A stretch of 64,000 nucleotides of DNA from Mayamaea pseudoterrestris (Eukaryota; Bacillariophyta; Bacillariophyceae; Sellaphorales; Sellaphoraceae): contig BROI01000005.1 of the NCBI GenBank assembly GCA_027923505.1, positions 806,001-870,000 on the forward strand, given 5' to 3'. The position numbers and the translations under genes are program-made. Under the pieces are notes generated by a model. The model had not been told where the DNA came from. It made no database searches and saw only the letters and a list, made by a program, of their open reading frames with translations. Positions within the stretch are counted from its first letter, which is position 1, and every line of letters begins with the position of its first letter. This document shows positions 10,315 through 20,227 of the stretch, piece after piece.

Positions 10315-10322
10315 CGACGTCA
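10315..10322 (-). promoter_or_regulatory. CRE half-site (TGACGTCG) between carbonic anhydrase and BTB genes
   Basis: On the minus strand the site reads TGACGTCG, the core TGACGT of a cAMP/CO2-response element, about 280 bp upstream of the carbonic anhydrase start. Diatom pyrenoid beta-CA genes are known to be controlled through TGACGT sites and bZIP factors. Only the motif is seen here; function is inferred. Confidence 0.35.
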
Positions 10323-10525
10323 GTCAATCAGTACTGGTGCGACTTTCTGTCGAACTATGCTGTCGCAGCGCAATCGATTGACGTTCCGCGAGCTGCCCCA
10401 CGGATGGTCCGTGCAGCTGGTTTGTACATTAACAATCATAGTTAAGACTTTTGTCGATCGCCCGAGAGTGGTCAGGCGCATCGCGCGTCGCGTCGACTCT
10501 CACATTCGCTTCTGCTTTTCGCACC

Positions 10526-11725
10526 ATGGCCGCCAAGGATCGCGTCGCAATGGCCAAACAGGGGTCCAGCAAGCAACGAAACCTTGTCACTGCTCCCAGC
10601 AAGACGCAGCTGCAAGTCCCGCAATCGAACAGCGACAAGGAGAATCAATCAAACAATCATGCATGGACAGCAGCTGGAGCATTGAGCTGGCGCATGCCTC
10701 GGAAAACAAGTCACAGCGACTATACGATTGAAATCAAGTATTTGGGCCCGCGCAAGGATTGCTATGGAAACATGCATGTCATGACAAAATATTACCATGT
10801 ACACAAATGCGTCATTGCCGTCGGTCCGAGAAAGGCGGGATTTTTCGATTCTTTGTTCACAAGCGGCGGGAGTGTTCCGCTAGGCAACGCAGCGCATGGC
10901 AGCTCATATTCCTTTCATGCGCTGGTCGCTATAGCCTTTCCTCAGTTTCTGGATTATGTTTACGCTTCGTCTGCTCCATTGAACATTACGACGGAAACGG
11001 CTACGGCGCTCTATTTCCTGGCCAAGCATTTCGACGTTCAACCCATGTTATCGGAAGCGCATGTCTTTTGGAAGCGAAACATTGAGAGCGCCTACACTTG
11101 CGGAACCTACTACAAGCATGCCTACCTTTTGCAGCAAGATGATATATTCCAGGTTGCGACGAGCGTTTGTTGCGACAAGGTTTGGAGCCTTCCAAAAACA
11201 TCGCAACTGCTACATCTTCCGCACTTTAGTTTCTGGCTCAAGCTCGCCGCACGTGGTCCATTGTCAACGAAACATTTAAATGACTATATCCCGTCGACTG
11301 GAAATTCTAGCAATGGTGACGATACAAAACTCTTTGTCTCGTTTGTGAGCGGCGAATACAGCCGACGATTGAGCATTCTAATTGTTGAATTCTGTCGCAT
11401 TCACCTTTCCACCATGAACAAGGCAACCTTTCAAATGCTAACGTCTGCACGATCGCTTCCAGTCATTGACATCAAGGCCGCTCTTGGAATGATGGAGCTT
11501 GAACGTCAGCTCGTTGCTGCAACCGATAGAGCTACCATGTCCTCGTTGCAGGAACGATGCATCGACGCGGTTGCACGGGACTGGCATCGGATTGACGTTG
11601 CGCAGCGAGTAGATGTTATCAAAACGCTTCGAAAGCAATGCGCGATGTGTCTGGAGGAGCTCCTAGTTCGAGTCATGGCTGTCGTGGAGGAACAATGCTT
11701 GTATGAGCGCGTCTCGTCAGTTTGA
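10526..11725 (+). CDS. BTB/POZ-domain protein, tandem copy 1
   Basis: A 399-residue protein and the most divergent of three tandem paralogues. The shared core starts with LSWRM followed by SDYTIEIKYLG, then YYHVHKCVIAVGPRKAGFFDSLF, the strand-helix start of a BTB fold (compare the classic H-x3-L-x3-S-x-F-F). It continues with FPQFLDYVYAS and TETATALYFLAKHFDV, the end of the BTB fold, and CGTYYKHAYLL, which looks like a BACK-type linker. BTB proteins dimerise and often serve as Cullin-3 adaptors or transcription cofactors; no second interaction domain is recognisable. The start is the ATG at 10526 in a good context (caccATGG). The frame extends to a TTG at 10451, which I ignore. It is divergent from the carbonic anhydrase gene. 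Confidence 0.8.
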   Translation: MAAKDRVAMAKQGSSKQRNLVTAPSKTQLQVPQSNSDKENQSNNHAWTAAGALSWRMPRKTSHSDYTIEIKYLGPRKDCYGNMHVMTKYYHVHKCVIAVGPRKAGFFDSLFTSGGSVPLGNAAHGSSYSFHALVAIAFPQFLDYVYASSAPLNITTETATALYFLAKHFDVQPMLSEAHVFWKRNIESAYTCGTYYKHAYLLQQDDIFQVATSVCCDKVWSLPKTSQLLHLPHFSFWLKLAARGPLSTKHLNDYIPSTGNSSNGDDTKLFVSFVSGEYSRRLSILIVEFCRIHLSTMNKATFQMLTSARSLPVIDIKAALGMMELERQLVAATDRATMSSLQERCIDAVARDWHRIDVAQRVDVIKTLRKQCAMCLEELLVRVMAVVEEQCLYERVSSV

Positions 11726-12158
11726 CGTTGTGGAGGTTGTTTGCGTCATTATTGGAGCTCCCGACTGCGGTTGTATCGTGTTCTTACCTGCTCAAAGCAG
11801 GAGGAATAATTTTGAGATAGCAGTATAACTTTACACGTCTCGTTATATCTATCGCCTATCTTTAAAGCCTGCAAACGATATTGCTTATTGCTTGCTTTAA
11901 TCGTGCTGCTTTGGTCGAGTCACCAGCATGAGATCTTGTCGACCAGTCACTTATTATAAGTGTGTATAGTGGCAAATAATATGCAAAATTGATTGTGGTG
12001 TAGTTTGCGCATCTTACGGAATTCTGATCTTTTATCCACCTGATAGCTAATTATACGACGTACCGGTAATCAACGGACGCGCGAAAATTCTTTGCCTCCA
12101 TTACATCAACAGCCATTCATGCTCGCACAACAAAGCAGCGACGGTTCTCACAGTTTGT
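11726..12158. other. Spacer between BTB copies 1 and 2
   Basis: AT-rich noncoding spacer. Nothing beyond presumed 3' and 5' flanks is seen. Confidence 0.5.
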
Positions 12159-13247
12159 ATGCACTCAATCATAATGCCAGGTCGACCAAAGCGCAAGAGC
12201 AGTGCATCCGCTGCCATTGATAGTCGCAAGCGGGCTGCTGCTGTCGAGCCTGTTATTGGAAGCGATACGTCGGACGATGACGACGTTCCTCCTCCACCAC
12301 CACCACTGGGAGGATCTTTGAGCTGGAGGATGAGTCCGGAGGATAGTCTGAGTGACTGGATGATTGAGATTGTTTACGAGACTTCAGACGGGAATGGAAA
12401 TGTAAAGAGCAAAGTAGACACCTACCATGTACACAAGTGTCATCTCGCCGGAGGTTCTCGCAAGAGTGGTTACTTTTCAAAATTATTTAGCAACGGAGGG
12501 CGCTTCGCCGAGACATCAGCCAACAAGAGTCGCATTGAATTCAATGAAATTGCTGCGACCAAGTTTCCTGATTTGCTTGACTATATCTATTGCGCGTGGG
12601 GTGCACAACCGGAGATTACAACTGACAATGCAACAGCTCTCAGTTTTTTGTCCAAATATTTTGATCTTCCTTGTTTACGTTGGAAGGTGAAACAATTTTG
12701 GACAAAGGATGTCAATAAACACACTACGTGCGGCACTTATTATGAGCATGCACACTTATTAAACCAAAGCAAGATTCGTGAAGCAGCAATCAAATCTTGT
12801 CGCAAGAACATTTCGATCATTGGCGTTAACTCACGCCTTATACATGTCGAGGATGCTTCATTTTGGCTTAAGCTTGTGGATAACGATGAACGTATTCCCG
12901 CACATCATCATTTACAGATAAGCACATTGATTGCAGCATTTTTGCGAAAGGCAGCTGTCAACGAGGAGACTTTCATAAAGCTGACCAGCGCAACGGCATT
13001 GCCGCATATTCATCCGAATGCTGTACTTCCGCTACTTGAGGCCGAGCGGGTTGCGATCGCTCCTGATGTAAATAGCTTGACTTCCTTGCAAAGGCGATGC
13101 ATTGACTCACTTGCTACCCGTTACAATTTAGTTGACATGTGTCACTTAATGCAAGATGAAACGTTGACGACACTTCGGAGTCAAAGTCAGCTTGTTCTTT
13201 CAGAACTTTTTATTAAACTTATGACAGCGGTGAAAGGCTACGGCTAA
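12159..13247 (+). CDS. BTB/POZ-domain protein, tandem copy 2
   Basis: A 362-residue paralogue closest to copy 3: both have a short basic or polar N-terminus, the acidic GSDTSDD motif, a Pro or Gly-rich linker, then LSWRM-PE-S-SDW-IEIVY. The BTB core continues with YHVHKCHLAGGSRKSGYFSKLF, FPDLLDYIYCAW and TDNATALSFLSKYFDLP, then CGTYYEHAHLLNQSKI and a helical BACK-like part. PKRKSS near the N-terminus is a plausible nuclear localisation signal. Start: the ATG at 12159; a second ATG six codons on (12174) is equally possible. The likely role is a dimeric adaptor (ubiquitin ligase or chromatin), not proven. Confidence 0.8.
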   Translation: MHSIIMPGRPKRKSSASAAIDSRKRAAAVEPVIGSDTSDDDDVPPPPPPLGGSLSWRMSPEDSLSDWMIEIVYETSDGNGNVKSKVDTYHVHKCHLAGGSRKSGYFSKLFSNGGRFAETSANKSRIEFNEIAATKFPDLLDYIYCAWGAQPEITTDNATALSFLSKYFDLPCLRWKVKQFWTKDVNKHTTCGTYYEHAHLLNQSKIREAAIKSCRKNISIIGVNSRLIHVEDASFWLKLVDNDERIPAHHHLQISTLIAAFLRKAAVNEETFIKLTSATALPHIHPNAVLPLLEAERVAIAPDVNSLTSLQRRCIDSLATRYNLVDMCHLMQDETLTTLRSQSQLVLSELFIKLMTAVKGYG

Positions 13248-13617
13248 AAACATCATCGCGTGGTTGGCTGTTCTTGTAATGAGGTCGATGAGCTGAACAG
13301 TCTTTGTAAACGCTGTACCATGCTATGAGAAGACTTGTTTAAGCTTCACGTCTTTCGTCAATAAACAGTAAGCCGCTTTAAAAAACATTATCTAGGTGGC
13401 AAACAAGTAGCACTTTCCCACGCTGATCCTCTACCTATCATTTTTATTTGGCACTGTAGCGGGCAGCATTGTTTCTGCGTCGTAGTGCTATTCAACGGCT
13501 AGCGATTTTCCAATGCAGTGCAGAGCAAGACTTCACACAAAAGCCATCAGGAAAAAGTTACCGACCGCTCTCGATCCGCACAACTTGCTCAAACAACAAG
13601 GCGCAGAGTGAACGATC
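13248..13617. other. Spacer between BTB copies 2 and 3
   Basis: Noncoding spacer of about 370 bp with no recognisable element. Confidence 0.45.
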
Positions 13618-14700
13618 ATGCAAGGACGATCACTTCGCGAGCCTCAAGATGCTGCTGCAAGCGAAAACGGCGAGGGCATTGCTGAGCCTTTTGCTGGGAG
13701 CGATACATCGGACGATGAAGACACGACTCCATTGCCGGAGGGCGGTGGCTGTCTGAGCTGGCGAATGGATCCGGAAAACAGTTTTAGTGATTGGACAATT
13801 GAGATTGTATATGATACAACTGGTGATGACGGAGTTGTGAGCACCAAAACCGATGTTTACCACGTGCACAAGTGTCATCTCGCGGGTGATCCACGCAAAA
13901 GCGGTTATTTCGTCAGTCAATTTATCAAAGGCGGGCGATTTGCTGAAAACGGAGAAAGCAAAAGTCGCATTGAACTTAATGAACTCGCTGCAAAGTCCTT
14001 CCCGGACTTGCTCGACTACTTGTACTGTGCAGAATCGACGCCGAAAATTTCGACCGACAATGCCACGGCGCTGAGCTTCTTGTCAAAGTACTTTGACGTG
14101 CCGCAGCTACGCTGGACGGTAAAGACTTTTTGGAAGCGAGACATTCTGTGGCCAAAAGCTTGTGGTACCTACTATGAACATGCTCGCTTATTGAACGAAA
14201 GCAAGATTCGGCGGGCATCCTTGCAGTCGTGTCTCGACAATATCTGGGAAATCGATTCGTCTACACGACTTGTACATGTGCCGGATGCTTCATTTTGGCT
14301 CATGCTTGGCGAACAAATTCATGCTGGTATAGCTGGTGGACAATTTATGAACCACCAAAGTCAGCAACTCAGTAAGCTTGTTGCAGCATTCTGTCGTCAT
14401 GTCGCAGTTGATCAAGAAACGTTTCAAAAGCTCACCAAAGAGACTGCCCTACCGCAAATTGATGCAAAAGCTGCTCTTTCGCTGCTTGATATTGAGCGTG
14501 TTTTGTTATCACCGGATGAGGCCAACCTTACTTCATTGCAGGAGCGTTGCATCGTTGCGTTTTCCAACGCTTGGAACCAGATTGACGCCAACCTTGAAGC
14601 AGAGACGGTGGCGACATTGCAGAAACAAAATGGCCGTGTTCTTTCTGAACTACTCGTTCGAAGCTTGAAAGCAGCTGGGCAGCGGACTCAACATTGGTGA
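13618..14700 (+). CDS. BTB/POZ-domain protein, tandem copy 3
   Basis: A 360-residue paralogue of copy 2. It shares GSDTSDDED, CLSWRMDPENSFSDW, the BTB start YHVHKCHLAGDPRKSGYF, FPDLLDYLYCAE, TDNATALSFLSKYFDVP and CGTYYEHARLLNESKI. The C-terminal helices (LDIERVLLS-DEANLTSLQERCI) align with LEAERVAIAPDVNSLTSLQRRCI in copy 2 and LERQLVAATDRATMSSLQERCI in copy 1, so the whole length is homologous, not only the BTB part. The start is the ATG at 13618. All three copies are intact, on one strand, 370-430 bp apart, and show conservative amino-acid differences, which suggests each is kept under selection. Confidence 0.8.
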   Translation: MQGRSLREPQDAAASENGEGIAEPFAGSDTSDDEDTTPLPEGGGCLSWRMDPENSFSDWTIEIVYDTTGDDGVVSTKTDVYHVHKCHLAGDPRKSGYFVSQFIKGGRFAENGESKSRIELNELAAKSFPDLLDYLYCAESTPKISTDNATALSFLSKYFDVPQLRWTVKTFWKRDILWPKACGTYYEHARLLNESKIRRASLQSCLDNIWEIDSSTRLVHVPDASFWLMLGEQIHAGIAGGQFMNHQSQQLSKLVAAFCRHVAVDQETFQKLTKETALPQIDAKAALSLLDIERVLLSPDEANLTSLQERCIVAFSNAWNQIDANLEAETVATLQKQNGRVLSELLVRSLKAAGQRTQHW

Positions 14701-15033
14701 TGATTTGCAACAATGTGTGTGGACAGTTACGTACATGGATGCGAATGCGGACGAAAGTGTATCAGTGGAAGAAGTGAAAGCTGCTATGATCAGCTCATCC
14801 TTTAATTTAGCATTGTGATTAAATAATGAGCTGTAGCCGGGTGATATAGCAATGCCGGAATGTCTTCCTACAACGCGCCAATTAAGGTAGTATCGACGGT
14901 AAGGATCATCACATTTTTTACTGTTGATGGTGCGGAGGGTATAGGTTGTGTCGGACTGGTTCTCAGCTTCTGCTTTGTCGTCGCGACTGTTTCTTTCACA
15001 ATGAGAGATTGACGGCTATGCCATCGCCGTAGC
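14701..15033. other. Intergenic before the exonuclease fusion
   Basis: About 330 bp between BTB copy 3 and the exonuclease gene. I see no coding or structural signal. Confidence 0.45.
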
Positions 15034-17913
15034 ATGCTTTATCGATATGCCACGGCTCTGATATGCTCAATAAACTATGATTTTGTATATGGATTTCAGT
15101 TTAGTAAATTTTCACGGCCGTCAAGGCAAAATTTGCAGTCGAAAATGGCATCGCAATCGGAGGATCTTGCGCAGCAATCAGCGATTTTAAATACCATACG
15201 AAATGACAATGACGTGATAAACGGAAATATCAGTGCTCCACATAATGAACTTTTGCAAACAGTAAACGAAATCACGCAAAAGCATGGTCCTGCTAGTGTC
15301 CAATTGGTGTCAAGGAGCGACGAAGCAGCGATGAATGAGGCGCAGCCCGTCAAATCTCTCGTCTTTTCCGTTCAAGCAAAGCAAAACGACAACTCACCTT
15401 CATACATTCTGGCAATACTCGGCGTTGACGACATTGTCAGTCGGTCTGCTCTGGAAGAGGCTGCACGACGGTTACTTGACCTAGATGTCACGATTCGACT
15501 AGCTCCGTCCAACAAGGTTGCTGCGTTATGTGGTTTTGAGCCGGGAACCGTCCCTCCGCTTGGGTTATCGCCTCTGCCGCTCCTGACACTCACTGAAGAG
15601 TCTCTCGTCGAACAGCAGTTCATTGTCGGAGGAGGTGGCGCCGCTGATACTGCATGCCTGGTGCGCACCGACGCCTTGATGCAGCAGCCTAACGTTCATG
15701 CAGCATCCTTTCGCAAACAGCCATGGACTACTCCACGCGCAAAATCACCCTCTACTAATCTACTACTGACAGATAAACCATATTTTGCACTAGAGACGCC
15801 TGATTTGGGTTTGGTGCAGACCATTTTGTCGTCCGACGCACACGAAACCAGTCCACTGCAACCAGAACCATTTTCAATCGTTGGTCGAATACGCATCGTT
15901 CGTCGCATGGCGCGAGGATTGGCCTTTTGCGACCTTGGTCCGCCGACGGAACACAATGATGCAGCAATTGTTAATGACGCAAGTAGTAATGTAAATTCTA
16001 CAGCAACGACGCAGCACTTGCCATGGCGGTCGCTGAAAACGGGTCAAAACATGGCCGTTCAATTAATCATTGGCAAGACGCTCTGCCATAATATTGGTTC
16101 CGCAGCGGCTGAAGCAGTCATCAAGTCACTGCGAGTCGGTGAGCTAGTCTTGGTGCAAGGCTTGACCAATGTTAACAACTACGACTCGCTGCGCAACTGG
16201 GCTGACAAGGCGTGTCTTGACTTGGTGGTGCACTCGATGCAGTTTCTGACTGCTGGGTCGACGCAACTATTGTCAATGCCAAGCGCCAACAAGAAGACCA
16301 AAACAACTGATAGACGCATGCTGCCACGGCCTCCCGTCCGTCTAAATCCTGGAATGTCCTACCTTAATGTCGATGACTTGTATGGCGAGCCCGACGAGGA
16401 TGCGGAGTCACCGATTGTCATGGTGGACTCGACCGAGTCCGTTGAGAGATTTGCGGCCGACTTGTCGAAGCTTTTAATAACGCAGCAACCTACCAAAGAG
16501 AATGATTCCATCGGACTAGTTGGCATTGATACAGAGTGGCGCCCGAGTTTTCTATTCAACAATCCAAACGAACCACAGGTTGTTTTGCTTTTGCAAATAT
16601 GTCTGCATCCACTGAAGCAAGTGTATTTATTGGATCTGCAAACATTATTGCGTCCACTGCGACTACCCAATGAACCTTTAAATCCACTCGAAACGCAAGT
16701 AGCTCAAGCCGTTGGAGAGTTGTATGCAGCGACCCACTTGTTCAAAGTTGGGTTTCAGGTGACGAACGATTTGCGCCGACTGGCAGCTTCATACCCACAC
16801 ATATCTGCTTTCCAAGATATACATTCGGTACTGGAAACGTCGACGCTGGCAAAGACGGTCATGCGCTTGAAGAAACTCGGCAATCTGCGTGAAGTGACGT
16901 CCTCATTGAGTCGATTGACTGAAAAGTTTATTGGGAAAACCATCAACAAGGACAACCAGTGTAGCGACTGGTCAATTCGGCCGCTCACGGCGGAGCAGAT
17001 CGAGTATGCAGCACTTGATGCCATGGTGACGCCTTGTCTTGTGGAAAAACTTTTGACTGTCGCCGACGCGCGTCTAGAGGCCGGGAACAAACCCAAAGTG
17101 GGGCGGTGGAACGACGATACGTCGTTCACTGGTTGCGTATCCTCGCTTCGCTTCCTTTTCCTCGACCCCAACACCGATATGATTGCGGTCAAGAAGCTAA
17201 ACGCCAAGCGCGTCATTGGCAGTTCATATATTGTCTCGCAATTTTGGCCGACAGGTAACGAGCCTCCGCCGTTACCGACGATACCGACCGAAGCCAACAA
17301 TGGGCAGTACACTGGCACGGATGGCATTCTTCGCGTGCCGTCGCGGATAGTATCACTTGAGCTAGCAGCCGTGAATAGCATGATTGGTTCTCACGTGGGA
17401 AGATCGAAGGAACGGTGCTTGAGCATGCTTTTAGTTGGAGAAGCTGTCTTGCCTGCTGGAGCAAAGTTGGAATTCCCACAGCGATCGGGTTTTGTCGAGT
17501 TTACAAATGCTGTCGCTCTCTTTGTCAACTTGCCTGCATCGCCTGGTCGTGGTAGTCCTCGAAGTTATCCAAATGAGTGGCTTGATAATGGTCGTACGTT
17601 AACATGGTTCCTTCGCGAAAGCGACTGGAAGCGAGGTACCAGTCCACTTGCCAAGAAGCTCTGTGACGACGTATCAGAGACGCATGCATCATCATTTGTG
17701 GTTCTCTTTGTGCGCTCAAGGGATGGGAATTTTGTTTGCTGTGGGCACTGTCAAGTAGCACGTAACGAAAGCGTTGACATCGAAGCAGCTGAAGAGTCTG
17801 ATGACGAGATAGCATCTTCGAGAGATTGGGATCTTGTCCAGTTACAGCTTAATCTGTTGGACTACGATGCATTGATGACGAAACAAGAGTTTGTTGCAAT
17901 GACTACGTATTAA
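15034..17913 (+). CDS. YbaK-like / OB-fold / DEDDy 3'-5' exonuclease fusion protein
   Basis: This 959-residue protein has four recognisable parts. (1) About 70-215 is YbaK/EbsC-like, the aminoacyl-tRNA deacylase fold: APSNKVAALCGFEPG-VPPLGL and a late GGGGAADT. (2) About 280-400 resembles a nucleic-acid OB fold: GRIRIVRRMARGLAFCDL and LRVGELVLVQG. (3) About 490-680 is a DEDDy exonuclease of the WRN/EXD2/Mut-7 type: Asp499 and Glu501 (IDTEW), Asp579 (TNDLRRL), Tyr658 and Asp662 (YAALD), all catalytic positions present. (4) About 700-925 has the pattern YPNEWL-NGRTLTWF-SPLAKKL-VVLFVR-FVCCG, tentatively like C-terminal modules of DUF3427 type. The mix suggests RNA processing or tRNA quality control. 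The start is the ATG at 15034; MASQSED at 15145, in better context, is an alternative. No sure targeting signal. Confidence 0.85.
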   Translation: MLYRYATALICSINYDFVYGFQFSKFSRPSRQNLQSKMASQSEDLAQQSAILNTIRNDNDVINGNISAPHNELLQTVNEITQKHGPASVQLVSRSDEAAMNEAQPVKSLVFSVQAKQNDNSPSYILAILGVDDIVSRSALEEAARRLLDLDVTIRLAPSNKVAALCGFEPGTVPPLGLSPLPLLTLTEESLVEQQFIVGGGGAADTACLVRTDALMQQPNVHAASFRKQPWTTPRAKSPSTNLLLTDKPYFALETPDLGLVQTILSSDAHETSPLQPEPFSIVGRIRIVRRMARGLAFCDLGPPTEHNDAAIVNDASSNVNSTATTQHLPWRSLKTGQNMAVQLIIGKTLCHNIGSAAAEAVIKSLRVGELVLVQGLTNVNNYDSLRNWADKACLDLVVHSMQFLTAGSTQLLSMPSANKKTKTTDRRMLPRPPVRLNPGMSYLNVDDLYGEPDEDAESPIVMVDSTESVERFAADLSKLLITQQPTKENDSIGLVGIDTEWRPSFLFNNPNEPQVVLLLQICLHPLKQVYLLDLQTLLRPLRLPNEPLNPLETQVAQAVGELYAATHLFKVGFQVTNDLRRLAASYPHISAFQDIHSVLETSTLAKTVMRLKKLGNLREVTSSLSRLTEKFIGKTINKDNQCSDWSIRPLTAEQIEYAALDAMVTPCLVEKLLTVADARLEAGNKPKVGRWNDDTSFTGCVSSLRFLFLDPNTDMIAVKKLNAKRVIGSSYIVSQFWPTGNEPPPLPTIPTEANNGQYTGTDGILRVPSRIVSLELAAVNSMIGSHVGRSKERCLSMLLVGEAVLPAGAKLEFPQRSGFVEFTNAVALFVNLPASPGRGSPRSYPNEWLDNGRTLTWFLRESDWKRGTSPLAKKLCDDVSETHASSFVVLFVRSRDGNFVCCGHCQVARNESVDIEAAEESDDEIASSRDWDLVQLQLNLLDYDALMTKQEFVAMTTY

Positions 17914-18160
17914 CGGTCTTTTAATAGACGAATAGAGAATATACCATTTAGGGCAGAAGCGTGTCCGACGATGCAAAATAGAGGCGCAAGGATGGAAATA
18001 GCAAACAGTTGACTCTTTAAGCAATGTTCTTGCTACAAAATCCCACCAATTAACATTTAGAAACATGTACTATTGCTAAATACTTATTTCGTTTAACGTA
18101 ATCTCAAAAGAGCCATTGAATGTTCCCAAGCACTGTTCCATTAAACACTCAAACCAATCT

Positions 18161-19345
18161 TTACAACGCCCAACCAGTCGACTCCTTGCAAAAGTGGATG
18201 ACACAACTGATGCAAAGCATTGACAAACCAACAGAGACAGCCTCATCAAAGCTAACCAAAAGCTGAGTCACGGCTTGAGTAGTGGGCGTTTTGCCCGAAT
18301 TCATTCGCACAAAGTGACCGTACTCCATCGCCACGTAAATCATGGGCGCGGCGCAAGCCAAGGCGCAGGCGCAGACATCCACAATGGACACTCCCGAGTA
18401 GACCACTGCGCCCGCGGTGTAAACGACCATTTTCGCTGCAAGGGGAGCATGCTTGGAAACTTTGAAAAGTGCCCAAGCGGCAGCCCCGCACAGCCCAATG
18501 TGGGCCGCATAGCACGGCGCCGCGGCAACAACGTCCAGCGCAGTCGACATGGGACCGGAGTCGCCTGCCAACCCAATCATCTTGAATGCATTCATGGTCA
18601 TGCTAACAATGACAACTTCCTTACACTGGCCCATCAAGTAGCCATTCACCCCATCCAAAACTCCGTCCATTCCTCCCTCCGCAAGGCGGTGAAAGCGAAA
18701 GTAAACACCCACCAAGACACGACCCGACACCGAAAGGGCAAAGCAAGACACCATCTTGGAAAACACTTGTTCGCGCGCATTTTCAAGCTTGTCATGCCAA
18801 TCCTCATCCAACTGCGCCGCCACCATGTAGTCCTGGTGGCGACGCTCCTCGTCCTCCTCCGCCTTGACGTGACGCATGGCAACTTGAACCAGGCGGCGCC
18901 CTTCCAACGCAACTTGGGCAAGCAACGTTTCCAAAGTCTGTAGTTCCAACAGACTCGACGCAAACGTTTGCTCATCGGTAATGTCCAAGCCCAAGGCCAT
19001 AAAGGCTTGACGACGCGCCAAGACTTGATGCACCAACATGACCACCTGCTCGTAGGCATCGACGGAATGGTCCGTGCGAGCCGCGTGACTGACAATCGCT
19101 GGCGAAATGGCCAAGCCCATCACGTCTTCAGTTCCTTCATACACGTCAAGTTCGTCGTGATGGTAGGGAACAATGTCAACGACTCCATTGTTGTAGTCGT
19201 TGCCGCCGTCAGACGCGACAGTTTCGTCATGGCGCAAGTCATGAATCGGCTCGTCGTGGTTGGCAGTCGTGGACGCGGCGCCAATGGCGCTTGTGACTCC
19301 AGTCTCGTTGTAGTCGTTGTAATCGTTGTTGATGATGCGATTCAT
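18161..19345 (-). CDS. Polytopic membrane protein of unknown function
   Basis: Not recognised. The 394-residue protein begins with an Asn/Asp/Tyr/His-rich, acidic, probably disordered 90 residues. A helical, charged segment follows (about 100-200) with a run of Glu/Arg (VKAEEDEERRHQ) that may form a coiled coil. The C-terminal half is hydrophobic with four or five likely transmembrane helices, for example around AAPCYAAHIGLCGAAAWALF, VVYTAGAVVYSGVSIVDV and SVGLSMLCISCVIHF. It is rich in Cys and Ala, with no transporter motif. No signal peptide is seen, so the first helix would be a signal anchor. The ATG at 19345 is the first Met. It lies tail-to-tail with the exonuclease fusion. Confidence 0.7.
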   Translation of the reverse strand: MNRIINNDYNDYNETGVTSAIGAASTTANHDEPIHDLRHDETVASDGGNDYNNGVVDIVPYHHDELDVYEGTEDVMGLAISPAIVSHAARTDHSVDAYEQVVMLVHQVLARRQAFMALGLDITDEQTFASSLLELQTLETLLAQVALEGRRLVQVAMRHVKAEEDEERRHQDYMVAAQLDEDWHDKLENAREQVFSKMVSCFALSVSGRVLVGVYFRFHRLAEGGMDGVLDGVNGYLMGQCKEVVIVSMTMNAFKMIGLAGDSGPMSTALDVVAAAPCYAAHIGLCGAAAWALFKVSKHAPLAAKMVVYTAGAVVYSGVSIVDVCACALACAAPMIYVAMEYGHFVRMNSGKTPTTQAVTQLLVSFDEAVSVGLSMLCISCVIHFCKESTGWAL

Positions 19346-20227
19346 GGCACTGTTGTTCGTCTTGATACTCTTGAATGCCTTGTCTCTTGTCTTGTGAGCC
19401 TTGCTTGACCTGTCGTAGCGTGTAGATAGTCGCAGTGAACGTCTCGTAATGGCGTCCGATGCGATTTAATGCGCTGTTGGCGTGTTTTGTGTCGTCTTTC
19501 AGCGTGATGATGAAACTGGACGAGGCGAGCGTCAAGCCGATCGTGTCACGATCAATCATCGAGTCAAGCAAAGGTGCGGGACCATAGGTAAGTCATCGCC
19601 AATGACCGTTCCACGATGCTTTTCCATGTGCGTGACTTCGCTAGTAGAATGCTACCTCCATGGATGCAAGATCATCATAAAAATCGTTTTTGTCACGCAG
19701 GATTATCAAGTGGAGATTGACACTGTTGCCGCAGATGCTTTAATCGTATCGCGTATGTTTAAATGTCATTTTCTCGTAACTTGTAGTTCATGCAGTCATA
19801 TTGACACCTACTATAGAAAAAATAAACAGCGTCTTGGCTGCTGCCAGGACTTTTGTTTTGTTAGTCACGCCATGGTGATCAACAAGGCGTCGAAATCAAT
19901 GAGAGGGATAGAAATGTCGTATCGGTTCTAAGAATCTGAGTCACAGTTTCGGGAAGGGCAATAATATTTCGCAAGCGAGGCGAGACAACTTTTTCCGTTC
20001 CGTCACGTTCGCCACAATTTGAAACTCATTATCGTCGAGCAAGTTGGTCACTTGCCATTGACCAATGAACGCTTTATAGACAGATTCTACCATATTTTGT
20101 GGATCGCTGAAGATAAAAGGTGACAAGCGAGAGATAGATCGAGCTGAGCGGGAATTAGAATAGGGACTCTTATACTTTCAAGCTTGCAGCTCATTACCGC
20201 TCACCATTGCCGACGCGTTACACTATC
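19346..20227. other. Intergenic, divergent promoter region
   Basis: About 880 bp between a minus-strand and a plus-strand gene. A plus frame (19482-19931) begins only with GTG and resembles nothing. A minus frame (19941-20126) has an internal ATG at 20093 and would give 50 residues with no known similarity. I call no gene. Confidence 0.45.

Noticed and set aside
19482-19931. 149-codon plus frame
   Set aside because: Starts with GTG, odd composition, no similarity.
19941-20126. 61-codon minus frame upstream of the EF-hand gene
   Set aside because: Begins with TTG; the ATG inside would give 50 residues with no similarity. Possible but unsupported.
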